Positions 25,585 to 34,639 of a DNA stretch of 55,364 nt are shown one piece after another. Source of the DNA: Verrucomicrobiota bacterium (lineage in GTDB: Bacteria > Verrucomicrobiota > Verrucomicrobiia > Verrucomicrobiales > Verrucomicrobiaceae); assembly GCA_025360015.1 (NCBI GenBank), contig JANYCZ010000072.1, forward strand, positions 1-55,364, given 5' to 3'. Each line of letters starts with the position of its first letter. Within the stretch, counting starts at the first letter, position 1. A program made the position numbers and the translations under genes. The notes under the pieces were generated by a model. It ran no database searches. It saw only the letters and a list, made by a program, of their open reading frames with translations, and was not told the origin of the DNA.

Positions 25585-27045
25585 TCAGCCAATCACCTCA
25601 GGCCATTCCGTATGGAACATCTGGCCTTCGGGCTTGTCCGTGCGCTCATAGGTATGAGCACCAAAGAAGTCGCGCTGGGCCTGCAGCAGATTCGCTGGCA
25701 GGCGGGCGGCGCGGTAGCTGTCGTAGTAGCCGAGGCTGGCGCTGAACGCTGGGACGGGGATGCCGTTCAAGGTGGCGATGCTGACGACTTCACGCCAGTG
25801 CTGCTGGGTGTTGCTGAGCACATCCTTGAAGAACGGATCCAGCATGAGGTTGGCCAGGCTGGCGTTCGTGCGGTAGGCGTCGGTGATGCGATTGAGGAAG
25901 CGGGCACGGATGATGCAACCCCCGCGCCAGATGGCGGCGATGCCGCCGAGATCCAGCTTCCAGTCCTTCTTCTCACTCATGGTCTGGATGAGATCGAGAC
26001 CCTGCGCATAGCTGATGATCTTGGAGGCATAGAGGGCGTCGTGAACTTTCTTCACGAGCTCCTTCTTGTCCGTGGTGATGTTCGCCGTCGGGCCGGTGAG
26101 CTGGGTACTGGCGGCGACACGCTGCTTCTTCTGGCTGGAGAGGATGCGGGCCTCCACAGCGGCGTTGATGGTGCTGATCACCACGGCGTTTTCAGCCGCG
26201 TTCATCAGCGTCCACTGGCCGGTGCCTTTCTGGCCGGCCTTGTCCACGATGAGCTCGACGATAGACTTGCCGGTCTCAGGGTCCTTCTGCTCCAGGGCCT
26301 TGCCGGAGATCTGGATGAGGTAGCTCTGCATGTCGCCTTCGTTCCACTCGTTGAAGATGGCGGCCATCTCGTCGGTGGTGAATCCAGCGTGCTTGAAGAT
26401 GTTGTAGGCTTCGCAGATGAGCTGCATGTCGCCGTACTCGATGCCGTTGTGAATCATCTTCACATAGTGACCCGCACCGCCGGGGCCGATGTGGATGACG
26501 CAGGGCTCGCCATCGACTTTTGCTGCGATGCTTTCAAAGATCGGCTTCATCACTTCCCACGTGGAGGCAGGGCCGCCGGGCATGATGGCAGGGCCTTTGC
26601 GCGCACCTTCTTCACCACCGGAAACACCCGCGCCGATGAAGCGCAGGCCTTTGCTCGCGAGGTAGGCGTCACGGCGCTCCGTCGTCTGATAGAAACTGTT
26701 GCCGCCGTCGATCACGATGTCGTCCTTGTCGAGGAGGGGGATGAGCTGCTCGATCACCGCATCCACGGCATCGCGGTCAGTGTCCTTAACGGCGGTGGAT
26801 TTCACCATGATGTGAATCTTGCGCGGCGTGGCGAGGCTCTGCACGAAGTCTTCCAGCGTGTGGCAGCCGACGAGGGCCTTGCCAGGATGCTTGGCGACGA
26901 ACTCATCCGTCACGCTGGTGGTGCGGTTAAAGACGCTCACCTGGAAGCCGCGGCTTTCCACGTTGAGAACGAGGTTTTGGCCCATCACAGCGAGGCCGAT
27001 CAATCCGAAGTCACTTTTTTTGCTCATATTTAGGGCCGCAGACAT
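25585..27045 (-). CDS. gnd: 6-phosphogluconate dehydrogenase, decarboxylating
   Basis: A roughly 486-residue cytosolic enzyme of the oxidative pentose phosphate pathway. It oxidises 6-phosphogluconate to ribulose 5-phosphate with release of CO2 and reduction of NADP+. It has the N-terminal cofactor motif FGLIGLAVMGQNL, the catalytic-region VSGGEEGARKGPAIMPGG, and the signature KMIHNGIEYGDMQLICEAYN. The C-terminal domain is complete (FSASLGYYDSYR). The ATG at 27045 is chosen because GAGGGG lies 6-8 nt upstream, one of the few good Shine-Dalgarno sites here. The ATG six codons further in (MSKKSDFG) would give 480 residues, nearer to the family norm, and may be the true start. Confidence 0.97.
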   Translation of the reverse strand: MSAALNMSKKSDFGLIGLAVMGQNLVLNVESRGFQVSVFNRTTSVTDEFVAKHPGKALVGCHTLEDFVQSLATPRKIHIMVKSTAVKDTDRDAVDAVIEQLIPLLDKDDIVIDGGNSFYQTTERRDAYLASKGLRFIGAGVSGGEEGARKGPAIMPGGPASTWEVMKPIFESIAAKVDGEPCVIHIGPGGAGHYVKMIHNGIEYGDMQLICEAYNIFKHAGFTTDEMAAIFNEWNEGDMQSYLIQISGKALEQKDPETGKSIVELIVDKAGQKGTGQWTLMNAAENAVVISTINAAVEARILSSQKKQRVAASTQLTGPTANITTDKKELVKKVHDALYASKIISYAQGLDLIQTMSEKKDWKLDLGGIAAIWRGGCIIRARFLNRITDAYRTNASLANLMLDPFFKDVLSNTQQHWREVVSIATLNGIPVPAFSASLGYYDSYRAARLPANLLQAQRDFFGAHTYERTDKPEGQMFHTEWPEVIG

Positions 27046-27187
27046 ACCCGGCCCCTCAGGCTTGGCAAAGGGGAATTTTCTCATGCTCAGCATGAGCGGG
27101 ATTGATGGAAACGGCACGATTTTAAAGTTGTGCCGTCCCCGTGGCTTCGCGTATGCCTGAACACTTCACCTTCACCCTGCGCCTCTT

Positions 27188-27976
27188 ATGCAATACCACG
27201 TCGCCAAAAATGGAGAGAAAGCCGGCCCCTTGGACAAAGAGGAGGTCTATCGCCGCCTCGTCGCGGGCGATCTCAGCGGCACCGATCTCGGCTGGCACGA
27301 AGGCCTGGCCGAGTGGGCACCGTTGTCAAAGCTGCTTCCACCGCCGCAGGCTCAGCCCGTGTTTGCGACCTCAGCACCGCACACCATGGCGCCTGCCATT
27401 CCCCAGAGCACATCGGGCCTGGCCATTGCCAGTCTGGTCTGTGGCATTCTGGGATTTGTGACCTTGGGCTTGGCCGGGCTGCCTGCGGTCATCACGGGCC
27501 ATCTCGGCCTCTCAGCGATCAAGAAATCGGGCGGCGCTCTCGGCGGTCGCGGCCTTGCCATCGCGGGGCTCGTCATGGGCTATCTGGGATTTGCCTTGAT
27601 TGGCGTTGCGGTTCTCGCCGCAATGGCGGTGCCGGTTTTCACCTCTGTCCAGGAGAAAGCCTATCAGGCCAAGGCGATGAACAATGCCCGGCAGCTGATC
27701 GTTGGCCTGAAACAGTATGCCAACGATCACGACGGTGTCCTTCCGCCTTCCTTGGAAGAGCTGTATGCAGAGAAGATTCTGGCAGATCGGCAGTTGCTGG
27801 AATATCCGGGGCCCAGGAGCCTTCCTGACCACAGCCAAGCCTGGGAGTACCGCGGTGCTGGCGTGAAAGATTCCAGCAATAGCACGGCCATTGTTCTGAT
27901 CAGCCTCAAAACGCATCTCAGGAAGAAACAGATCGTCGCTCATCTCAACGGCTTGGTCGAGATCGCCAAAGAGTAA
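27188..27976 (+). CDS. GYF_2/DUF4190 membrane protein with prepilin-like C-terminal part
   Basis: A 262-residue protein made of three parts. Residues 1-50 match a GYF_2 domain (YHVAKNGEKAGPLDKEEV, GWHEGLAEWAPL). About 77-145 form a DUF4190-type pair of membrane segments (ASLVCGILGFVTLGLAGLPAVITGHLGLSAIKKSGG). From about 146 it resembles the C-terminal part of type II pseudopilins (AVPVFTSVQEKAYQAKAMNNARQL, GLKQYANDHDGVLPPSLEEL). GYF_2 domains bind proline-rich peptides, which would be cytoplasmic here. The architecture is common in Verrucomicrobia and Planctomycetes, and its function is unknown. It is followed after 46 nt by the amidohydrolase gene. Confidence 0.88.
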   Translation: MQYHVAKNGEKAGPLDKEEVYRRLVAGDLSGTDLGWHEGLAEWAPLSKLLPPPQAQPVFATSAPHTMAPAIPQSTSGLAIASLVCGILGFVTLGLAGLPAVITGHLGLSAIKKSGGALGGRGLAIAGLVMGYLGFALIGVAVLAAMAVPVFTSVQEKAYQAKAMNNARQLIVGLKQYANDHDGVLPPSLEELYAEKILADRQLLEYPGPRSLPDHSQAWEYRGAGVKDSSNSTAIVLISLKTHLRKKQIVAHLNGLVEIAKE

Positions 27977-28022
27977 CGCTTCCTGCCTGCGCCACGCCGT
28001 GGCCGCCATCCATTTTGTCCTC

Positions 28023-29141
28023 ATGAAAATCACCCTCTCCCTCCCCATCTTGCTGAGCCTCGCCGCCACGGCCGTTCTGGCGCGCGAACTGCAAAAAAAG
28101 CCCGCCGTTGCAGCCCCAGTTCAGCCGCCCGCCGTCGTGCCGGTGGAGCCTGAGCCGGTGCGGCACACTCTCGCCGACTGCCATCTGCATCTGGTGGATT
28201 TCCTTCAGCGCACCGACGGTGCCGCCGCCGCGCTGAAGGCCATGACCGCCTCTGGCGTGACAGACGCCGTCGTCAGCGGCATGCCCGTGGTGAAGCAGTG
28301 GTCGGAAGGCGAACCGCAGCAGCCGCAGTACTACCTGGAGGACGATGCGCGCTGCTACTGGTACTCCGCCACCGACATGCTCGTCGCGCGTGAGATCCAG
28401 TCACTCCCCGAAGCCGACCGCAAACACTTCCATCCCATCATCTGCGGCTTCAATGGCGCGGATCGCAACGCGGTGGATCACGTCCGCCGCATGATCGAAT
28501 GGAACCCCGGCTTCTGGCAGGGCATCGGCGAAGTGATGACACGCCATGACGATCTCTCAGCACTGACGTATGGCGACACGGCGCGGGCGAACAATGAATC
28601 CCTGCATCGTGTTTATGAGCTCGCGGCGGAGCTGGATCTGCCGGTGTTCGTTCACTCCAATGCGTCCTCCGTGTGGAAGCGCGAGCCGATCTATCTGCAC
28701 GAGTTTGAGGAAGCCGTGTCGCAGCATCCCAAAACCAAATTCGTCTGGTGTCACGCCGGCATCAGCCGCCGGGTGGATGTGCCGGTGCTCACGCAGGAGA
28801 TCGAGCGCATGCTGGCCACGTATCCGAATCTGAGCGTCGATATTTCTTGGGTGCTGTTTGACACGTATCTCGTCAAAGATGGCAAGCCGGTGGCTACGTG
28901 GCTGGCGCTGTTTGAAAAGTTCCCCACACGCTTCATCATCGGCTCGGACAAAGTGGGGCACTTCCACGATTATGCCCCCGTCATGCAGCGCTACTACGTG
29001 CTGCTGGACGCGATGAAGCCGGAGACGGCGAAGCGCATCGGGCATGACAACATGCTCGCCGTCCTGCCCAAGCAGGGCGCGGTGCTAAAAGCAGCGGCGG
29101 CGTCTGAGGTGCGGCACGCCGTGCCCGTGCTGACGAAGTGA
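28023..29141 (+). CDS. Exported amidohydrolase-family metalloenzyme
   Basis: A 372-residue protein of the amidohydrolase-2 (TIM barrel) family. A signal peptide-like N-terminus (MKITLSLPILLSLAATAVLA) is followed by a Pro/Val-rich linker and the metal-binding pair His54-Leu-His56 in DCHLHL. Further ligands are likely in PVFVHSN, WCHAGISRR and GSDKVGH. The metal dyad motifs are intact, so activity (hydrolysis, decarboxylation or hydration of a C-N or C-C bond) is plausible, but the substrate is not visible. The ATG was chosen for the signal peptide. It is in a two-gene run with the GYF protein and is followed by a long palindromic repeat. Confidence 0.88.
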   Translation: MKITLSLPILLSLAATAVLARELQKKPAVAAPVQPPAVVPVEPEPVRHTLADCHLHLVDFLQRTDGAAAALKAMTASGVTDAVVSGMPVVKQWSEGEPQQPQYYLEDDARCYWYSATDMLVAREIQSLPEADRKHFHPIICGFNGADRNAVDHVRRMIEWNPGFWQGIGEVMTRHDDLSALTYGDTARANNESLHRVYELAAELDLPVFVHSNASSVWKREPIYLHEFEEAVSQHPKTKFVWCHAGISRRVDVPVLTQEIERMLATYPNLSVDISWVLFDTYLVKDGKPVATWLALFEKFPTRFIIGSDKVGHFHDYAPVMQRYYVLLDAMKPETAKRIGHDNMLAVLPKQGAVLKAAAASEVRHAVPVLTK

Positions 29142-29195
29142 GGTGAGTGCGGGGCGTTTTTTTTGGCGGAGCGGTGATATTTTGTACAGCGCCCA

Positions 29196-29364
29196 CGCGA
29201 GCGAAGCGTCTTGGAGTGCGTGCGGCAAGCCTGGGCGCGACGCCGCTTTCGCAGGCCGGGCGGCGCGCTGAGTCCAGGAATACTCTTCACCTTGCGAAAG
29301 CGGTGTCGTCGAGGCAAGGCTTTGCCCTTGCCTCTCTGCCACCGCACTCCAAAACGCTGGCGCG
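29196..29364. repeat. Copy 3 of the long palindromic repeat (169 bp)
   Basis: Same layout as the element at 10205. The left arm GCGTCTTGGAGTGCGTGCGG runs to GACGCCGCTTTCGCAGG. The centre includes GCGCGCTGAGTCC and TCTTCACC, and the right arm runs from TTGCGAAAGCGGTGTCGTCG to CCGCACTCCAAAACGCTGG. The left arm and centre match copy 2 at most positions, and the right arm differs more. It lies in the 246-nt gap between the convergent amidohydrolase and PQQ-propeller genes. Confidence 0.82.
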
Positions 29365-29387
29365 CCATTCAAGATCCCAACGCACAC

Positions 29388-30680
29388 TCAAGGCACCGGC
29401 TGCCCCTTCGCCCCAATGCAATACAGCGAGTTCGCCGTCCGGACAAAGAGGCGCTTGTCACCGATGGCGGGCACCGAATTGATCGGCGAATCAAGCTTGC
29501 TGGCGGCGATCTTTTCAAACTTCGGACCCGCTTTGATCACAATGAGGTCGCCCTGCTGGCTGGCGCAAAAGATCTTGCCATCACCCGCGACGGGGCTGCT
29601 GAAAAACTTGGCGCTGCCCTGCGTGCCTTCGAGGCGCTCCTCGTAGATGACCTTGCCAGTCTTGAACTCCACGCAGCGCATGATGCCGCCATCGCCAAGG
29701 AGGTACATGTTGTCGCCAATCACGAGCGGGGAGGGGACATAGGGGAGGCCTTTTGGGATGTCGAAAGGGACCGGCTTGGGCTTGCCGCTTTTGAGGTCGA
29801 GCGCGGCGATTTCCTTCACACCGCCGCCAGTGCCGAAGGTGCAGAAATAGAACTCATCGCTGAGCACGCCGGAGCCGAGGCTGCGCTGCTTGTAGCCAGG
29901 ATTGTACTGCCAGTTGATCTTGCCCGTCTTGAGGGCAATACCCATCACCCCGCTGCCGTTGTTCGCGCAGATCAGTTCCTTGGCTCCGCCCTTCAAATCA
30001 TGCACCACCGGCGTGGAGAAAGTGTTGAGGCAGTTCGGCATGTCCAGCTTCCACACCTGCTTGCCGGTTTTGGCATCCAGCGCCACCACGCAGCTCTTCC
30101 ATTTTTGCTGTGCAGGATCTTCCGTGTACACCTTGCCATCACGCTGCCAGTCAAACTCGCTGCGCACAATCATGAGGCCATCGACCACGATGGGGGAGAT
30201 GCCGGTGCCGTGCTCATGGATGTAGTCGGCCACATGGTCGTTGCGCCAGAGCAGCTTGCCTTTGTGATCGAGCGCCAGCGCCTGGATGTTCGTGCCGCTG
30301 CTCCAGTTGATGTAGATGCGCTCGGCATCCACGAAGGCGGAGCTGCTGGCAAAGCTGTTGTAGGTCTTGTGGATGGCGTGCGGGGTGAACTCCTCCTCAT
30401 GCCGCCACAGTTCCTTGCCGTCCTTGGCGGAGAAAGCGATCACCGCACGGCGCGTCGCGCTGGTTTCTGCCGTGACGATGACCTCGTCCTGCCAGATCAC
30501 CGGTGAAGACCAGCCTTTGCCCACTTCCACCTTCCACAGCGTGGTGCTGTCATCGACCACCGCAGGCAGGCCGGTGGTATTGGCGACTCCCGTCCCATTC
30601 GGGCCGCGAAAGCGTGACCAGTCCGTGGCGGAGAACGCGGAGACAGAAAACAGGGTGATGAAGGCGAGGATGAATTTCAT
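29388..30680 (-). CDS. PQQ-like beta-propeller protein, BamB-type
   Basis: A 430-residue exported protein. Signal peptide MKFILAFITLFSVSAFS is followed by propeller blades with the PQQ_2 pattern: TDWSRFRGPNGTG, LWKVEVGKGWSSPVIWQDEV, ALDAKTGKQVWKLDMPN and ALKTGKINWQYNPG. WSRFRGPNGTGV at the start is typical of planctomycete and verrucomicrobial PQQ-like proteins. It is probably a periplasmic binding or scaffold protein. Conserved quinone-binding residues of true dehydrogenases are not evident. The ATG is chosen 14 codons into the open frame because it opens the signal peptide. No partner gene is near. Confidence 0.92.
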   Translation of the reverse strand: MKFILAFITLFSVSAFSATDWSRFRGPNGTGVANTTGLPAVVDDSTTLWKVEVGKGWSSPVIWQDEVIVTAETSATRRAVIAFSAKDGKELWRHEEEFTPHAIHKTYNSFASSSAFVDAERIYINWSSGTNIQALALDHKGKLLWRNDHVADYIHEHGTGISPIVVDGLMIVRSEFDWQRDGKVYTEDPAQQKWKSCVVALDAKTGKQVWKLDMPNCLNTFSTPVVHDLKGGAKELICANNGSGVMGIALKTGKINWQYNPGYKQRSLGSGVLSDEFYFCTFGTGGGVKEIAALDLKSGKPKPVPFDIPKGLPYVPSPLVIGDNMYLLGDGGIMRCVEFKTGKVIYEERLEGTQGSAKFFSSPVAGDGKIFCASQQGDLIVIKAGPKFEKIAASKLDSPINSVPAIGDKRLFVRTANSLYCIGAKGQPVP

Positions 30681-30752
30681 GCGAGCGAATAGAACGCGGG
30701 TGGTGGGATAAAAATTGCCCAAAGTGTCCTCACGAAAGGTGAGAAGTGAGTG

Positions 30753-32036
30753 TTACGCAGGGATCTCCGTCGCCGTGGGCGGAGAGACTTCCGCCGTGTC
30801 AGAGACGGCTGCAGGAGCTTCTGGCATCGGTATGCCGGCTTCGGGGGCTTCGGGTAGGGGGAGGCCGTCTTTTGCATCTTCGACCATCGGCAGGCTGGCC
30901 ACGGCAGGCTCTTCCACCGGTGAATCCGCCGGTGAATCCGCCACGACGGGCGAGCCCGCCCCAGGGGCCTCTGCGTCGGACACCTCCACGGGCTCCGCAT
31001 CCATTCGCGGAGCTTCACCCACGGGCGCTGACTCTGCAACAGGCGGCGCAGCCGGCGGCGCTGCCTCGGCCACCACCAAAGGTTCAGGCTGAGTCTGGGC
31101 AATCTTGGCGGCTTCCAGTGCTTCGCTGAGGCGGTATTCCAGTTCCGCGATTTTGTACCCATCCTCGCGCGCCCGCTTGCGGGACTCCGCTTCCAGGTGG
31201 GTCAGCTTCTCCTCCTGTTCACGCAGTTTTTTGTCGCTGGCACTCGCGGAGGCTCCCGGGGTCGGGACCGTGGCCAGGCCGACTGCGTTCATGAATTCCT
31301 TTTGTACCATCTCCGTGCGGGCTTCGGCCGCTTTCAGGGCGCGTTGCAGGTTGGCAATTTTCCCTTCAGCCTGCAGTGTCGCTTCACGGGACTTCGCCAG
31401 CTCGGCTTCAGGCCCACCTGCGGCGGCGTAGGCGGCCTGCTCGTCACGCATTTTTTTCAATTCCACTGCGCCCTCCTGCATCTCCGCCTTGTGCTTGAGC
31501 AGCAGATCCTTCGCATCGATCATGCGTTTTTCAAAGTCAGCGGCGCGGGCATTGGTGGCGGCGATGGCCTGCTCCTGCGCCTGCACCCGGCCCTGCTCGG
31601 CGGCCAGAGCGGTTTCGAGATCCTTGATGCGCGACTGCGTGGGCACCAGCTGCGCGGCGAGCTCACGCGTCGCGGCCAGTTCAGACTCCAGGCGCGAGAT
31701 CTGCTGGGAGGCGTCGTTCGCGCGGCGGTCCGCCACCTCCCGATGCGTGTTGAAGCGCTGCTGCAGATCGGCAAAACTTGCGGCCGCAGCGGTGCTCGTC
31801 CTGGCGGTTTCCGCGGCCAGAGCGGCTGCTTTGGTTTGCTCCGCCTGCAATGCCGCGCCGGATTCCGTGCGCAGGTGCTCCAAGGACGTGCTGGATTCGC
31901 GCTGCGCACGCTTCAGCTTGGCCCGCATCACCAGCCAGGTGATCAACAGAGGCAGCAGGACGGCGGCAGCCGCCGCACCAGCAAATTCTTCCAGAGAGAG
32001 AGGGACGATCAAAGCGAGCGTGGCTTTTGCTGACAT
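30753..32036 (-). CDS. Membrane-anchored coiled-coil protein with acidic Pro/Ala-rich tail
   Basis: A 427-residue protein of unknown function. A single hydrophobic segment at about 16-37 (GAAAAAVLLPLLITWLVMR) is followed by KLKRAQR, then about 240 residues of coiled coil (ALAAETARTSTAAAASFADL, QQISRLESELAATRELAAQL, repeated E/K/A/L heptads). The C-terminal 110 residues are rich in P, A, E and V. The layout suggests an inner-membrane anchor with a cytoplasmic rod, as in DNA-organising or cell-shape proteins. AGGA lies 4 nt upstream of the chosen ATG. The upstream frame to 32675 is antisense to serA and is discarded. Confidence 0.85.
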   Translation of the reverse strand: MSAKATLALIVPLSLEEFAGAAAAAVLLPLLITWLVMRAKLKRAQRESSTSLEHLRTESGAALQAEQTKAAALAAETARTSTAAAASFADLQQRFNTHREVADRRANDASQQISRLESELAATRELAAQLVPTQSRIKDLETALAAEQGRVQAQEQAIAATNARAADFEKRMIDAKDLLLKHKAEMQEGAVELKKMRDEQAAYAAAGGPEAELAKSREATLQAEGKIANLQRALKAAEARTEMVQKEFMNAVGLATVPTPGASASASDKKLREQEEKLTHLEAESRKRAREDGYKIAELEYRLSEALEAAKIAQTQPEPLVVAEAAPPAAPPVAESAPVGEAPRMDAEPVEVSDAEAPGAGSPVVADSPADSPVEEPAVASLPMVEDAKDGLPLPEAPEAGIPMPEAPAAVSDTAEVSPPTATEIPA

Positions 32037-32154
32037 AGTTCCTGCAACCATAGCCCTATATGAACGCTCCCTCTGTGTTCTGTCCAGCACGCATTGCTCC
32101 TTGAGCGCACGATAAAGGCAGCTAGTTTGCGCGCCCTTTCCCCCCAACCAACCC

Positions 32155-33762
32155 ATGTCCAAGTTCAACATCCTCATCGCCGGCAACAACGACCCCATTT
32201 CGAGCAAAGGCATCGACCTGCTCAAAGCGGAGCCGTCCTTCTCTGTCGAGGTGAACATGAATCTCAAGGCCGAGGATGCCATGATCGACGCCTCCCGCAA
32301 TGCCCACGCCATCATTGTCCGCAGCGGTGCCAAGGTGTCCGCCAAGGTGCTTGAAGCCGCCCCCAACCTCAAAGTGGTGGGCCGCGCCGGTGTCGGCGTG
32401 GACAACATCGACGTGGCCGTCGCCTCGAAGCGCGGCGTGGTGGTGATGAACACCCCCGGTGGCAACACCATCTCCACCGCAGAGCAGGCCTTCACCTTGA
32501 TGATGGCCCTCTCCCGCAAGACCCCGCAGGCGCATGCGACCATCGTCAGCGGCAAGTGGGACCGTGCGAAGTTCAAAGGTACTGAAGTGTTTGAGAAGAC
32601 CCTCGTCGTCCTCGGCATGGGCCGCATCGGTGCGGAGTTCGCCAAGCGCGCCAAGGCCTTCGGCATGAACATCATCGCCTACGATCCGTATCTCTCCAAG
32701 AACCGTGCGGAAAGCCTCGGTGTCACGCTTTGCGAGGACCTCGACGCCGCCATCGTGCAGGCCGATTACATCACCATGCACATGCCGCTGACGCCTGAGA
32801 CGAAGCACATGATCAACGCCAAGCGCCTCCTGACGCTGAAGAAGACCTGCCGCATCATCAACTGCGCCCGTGGCGGTCTCATCGACGACGCCGCACTCGC
32901 CCAGGCTCTCACGGACGGCACAATCGCCGGTGCCGCGCTCGACGTCTTTGAAGTTGAGCCACCGCCTGCCGATTACCCGCTGCTCAGCGCGCCAAACACT
33001 GTTTTCACCCCGCATCTCGGTGCCTCCACCGAAGAAGCGCAGGAAAATGTCGGTATCGAAATCGCCGAAGTCATCAAGGCCCACCTGCTGCAAGGCACCG
33101 TCGTCAATGCGGTGAACATGCCGAACGTCGATCCGAAGGTGCTCGCCGAAATCGGTCCCTTCCTCAAGTTCGGTGAACTCCTCGGCCGCCTCGTCTCCCA
33201 GTTCGCTCCGGCGCGCTCGAACGTTGTCCGCATCAACTACAGCGGCAAAGTCGGCAGCGGCGACACCACCCTCATCTCCCGTGCCGTGCTCAAGGGCTTC
33301 CTTGAGCGCGCTGTCGGAGCCGAGCAGGTCAATTACATCAATGCCAACGGCGTCGCTGAAAACCTCGGCCTCCGCTTCACTGAAAGCCGCCTGCCCGAAG
33401 CCAGCGAATTCACCGATCTTATCGAAGTCATCGCCAAGAACGACACCGAGTCCGCCAGCATCTCCGGCACCTTCTTTGGCAATGAGCCGCGCATCGTCAA
33501 GATCAACAGCCATCGCATTGAGGCACGCCCTGAAGGCACGCTGCTCTTCATCGAAAACATCGACCGCCCCGGCATGATCGCCGCTTACAGCACCATCCTC
33601 GGCAAAAATCAGGTCAACATCGCCGACATGAGCCTCAGCCGCGACAAGGAGTCCGGCACCGCGCTCACCCTGCTGACCCTCGACTCAACCCCCTGTGCCG
33701 AAGTACTCGCAGAGCTGGAGAAGATCCAGGGCATCAGCAAGCTGCATTGCGTCGCTGTTTAA
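32155..33762 (+). CDS. serA: D-3-phosphoglycerate dehydrogenase
   Basis: A 535-residue long-form (type 1) enzyme. It catalyses the first step of serine synthesis, 3-phosphoglycerate to 3-phosphohydroxypyruvate with NAD+. The NAD-binding motif GMGRIG (154-159), Arg239 in NCARGG and His287 in PHLGAS are present, as is the acidic residue in FEVEPP. After about residue 310 come the intervening ASB-type domain and a C-terminal ACT domain (RPGMIAAYSTILGKNQVNIADMS), which gives serine feedback control in relatives. The start is at a CCC-ATG with no Shine-Dalgarno sequence. It is divergent from the coiled-coil gene with 118 nt between. Confidence 0.97.
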   Translation: MSKFNILIAGNNDPISSKGIDLLKAEPSFSVEVNMNLKAEDAMIDASRNAHAIIVRSGAKVSAKVLEAAPNLKVVGRAGVGVDNIDVAVASKRGVVVMNTPGGNTISTAEQAFTLMMALSRKTPQAHATIVSGKWDRAKFKGTEVFEKTLVVLGMGRIGAEFAKRAKAFGMNIIAYDPYLSKNRAESLGVTLCEDLDAAIVQADYITMHMPLTPETKHMINAKRLLTLKKTCRIINCARGGLIDDAALAQALTDGTIAGAALDVFEVEPPPADYPLLSAPNTVFTPHLGASTEEAQENVGIEIAEVIKAHLLQGTVVNAVNMPNVDPKVLAEIGPFLKFGELLGRLVSQFAPARSNVVRINYSGKVGSGDTTLISRAVLKGFLERAVGAEQVNYINANGVAENLGLRFTESRLPEASEFTDLIEVIAKNDTESASISGTFFGNEPRIVKINSHRIEARPEGTLLFIENIDRPGMIAAYSTILGKNQVNIADMSLSRDKESGTALTLLTLDSTPCAEVLAELEKIQGISKLHCVAV

Positions 33763-33810
33763 GCGTGTGACAGAGATTTGAGTCATGCCAGCGCTCACGC
33801 ACTGGCAGGC

Positions 33811-34365
33811 TCATTTTTTGTCATTTTGCCCCTGCTCCACCTGGAGCACACCCGACTGTCCCGAGAGAACCTGCGGCCCTGATTGGGCTGGCGGCGTCGG
33901 CAGCACCGTGCCATCCGGCGCACGATCGAGCACAAAACCGCTGAAGTCCGCAGGTAGCGGGAGAAGCTGACCATTGGCGCTCAGCACCTGACCCTCAGGC
34001 ACCAGTTTGGCACTCACACGCGTCATTAGGCCATTGCGAATCAAATACGCCTGACCGCGAATCGTGAAGAGTCCCTCCCGCACCGTGGGGCTGATGTCGT
34101 TCACAAAGTCCGTCGGCAGCGGCACACGCTGCCCCTCAGGTGTCAGCACCGTCCCCTCCGGCACCAGCAGGACATCCACCAGCGCGGCCCGCTCATGGCG
34201 AATTAGGTAAGTTTGACCGCGATAAAACGCAATGCCATCCGGCACCACGCCGGTGTCCCGTGCCGCCGCCTTGACCTCCTTGGCGGGTGAGCTGCCGGTC
34301 TGGGCTGAGGCCGTGCCGCAGCAGGCAAGCGTTGCAGCAAGGAGGAGGTAGGGGATCGGTTTCAT
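33811..34365 (-). CDS. Small secreted protein with two DUF6799-like repeats
   Basis: A 184-residue exported protein. The signal peptide ends at TASA-Q (residue 22); it lacks a good lipobox despite two cysteines. The mature part contains two copies of a roughly 43-residue unit: DGIAFYRGQTYLIRHERAAL...LTPEGQRVPLP and EGLFTIRGQAYLIRNGLMTR...LSANGQLLPLP. I think this is the unit called DUF6799, with low certainty about the name. Both share the pattern GxxYLIR...L.PEG.VL...G..LPLP. Function is unknown. It is convergent with serA, 48 nt away. Confidence 0.82.
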   Translation of the reverse strand: MKPIPYLLLAATLACCGTASAQTGSSPAKEVKAAARDTGVVPDGIAFYRGQTYLIRHERAALVDVLLVPEGTVLTPEGQRVPLPTDFVNDISPTVREGLFTIRGQAYLIRNGLMTRVSAKLVPEGQVLSANGQLLPLPADFSGFVLDRAPDGTVLPTPPAQSGPQVLSGQSGVLQVEQGQNDKK

Positions 34366-34564
34366 GGTGAGGGGAGTCTAGAAAGAGACCCCGACATTCA
34401 CCATGGGGTGTCCACCCATCTTTTTGCGCCCATCGGTGTTCAAAGCGGGTTCACGTCATCACTTGGCTTAGAGAGTTGTGAGGATTGGGCAGGTTTGATC
34501 GCAGGAAACATCAATCCACAGCTGGTCAGCCGCGCAAGGAGCGCAGAAATGAAAGAAAGTGCAC

Positions 34565-34588
34565 AAAAAGGGTCAGCTTCGCCTTTTT
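34565..34588. promoter_or_regulatory. Terminator-like hairpin in the leader of the giant gene
   Basis: AAAAAGG-(10 nt)-CCTTTTT followed by one more T, 51 nt before the chosen start of the PEP-CTERM protein. It is symmetric, so it could act on either strand. In the plus direction it would be an early terminator or attenuator. The left flank TGCAC-AAAAA also occurs beside the gnd terminator and near 24778. The rest of 34366-34639 shows no gene. Confidence 0.35.
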
Positions 34589-34639
34589 TAGCGTCTGCTC
34601 GGCGTGCTGCATGGTCTTTGGAATGCTTGGAAAGGAGGC

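Noticed and set aside
32037..32675. Upstream extension of the coiled-coil gene
   Set aside because: It is the antisense of serA; the ATG at 32036 with AGGA upstream is a better start.
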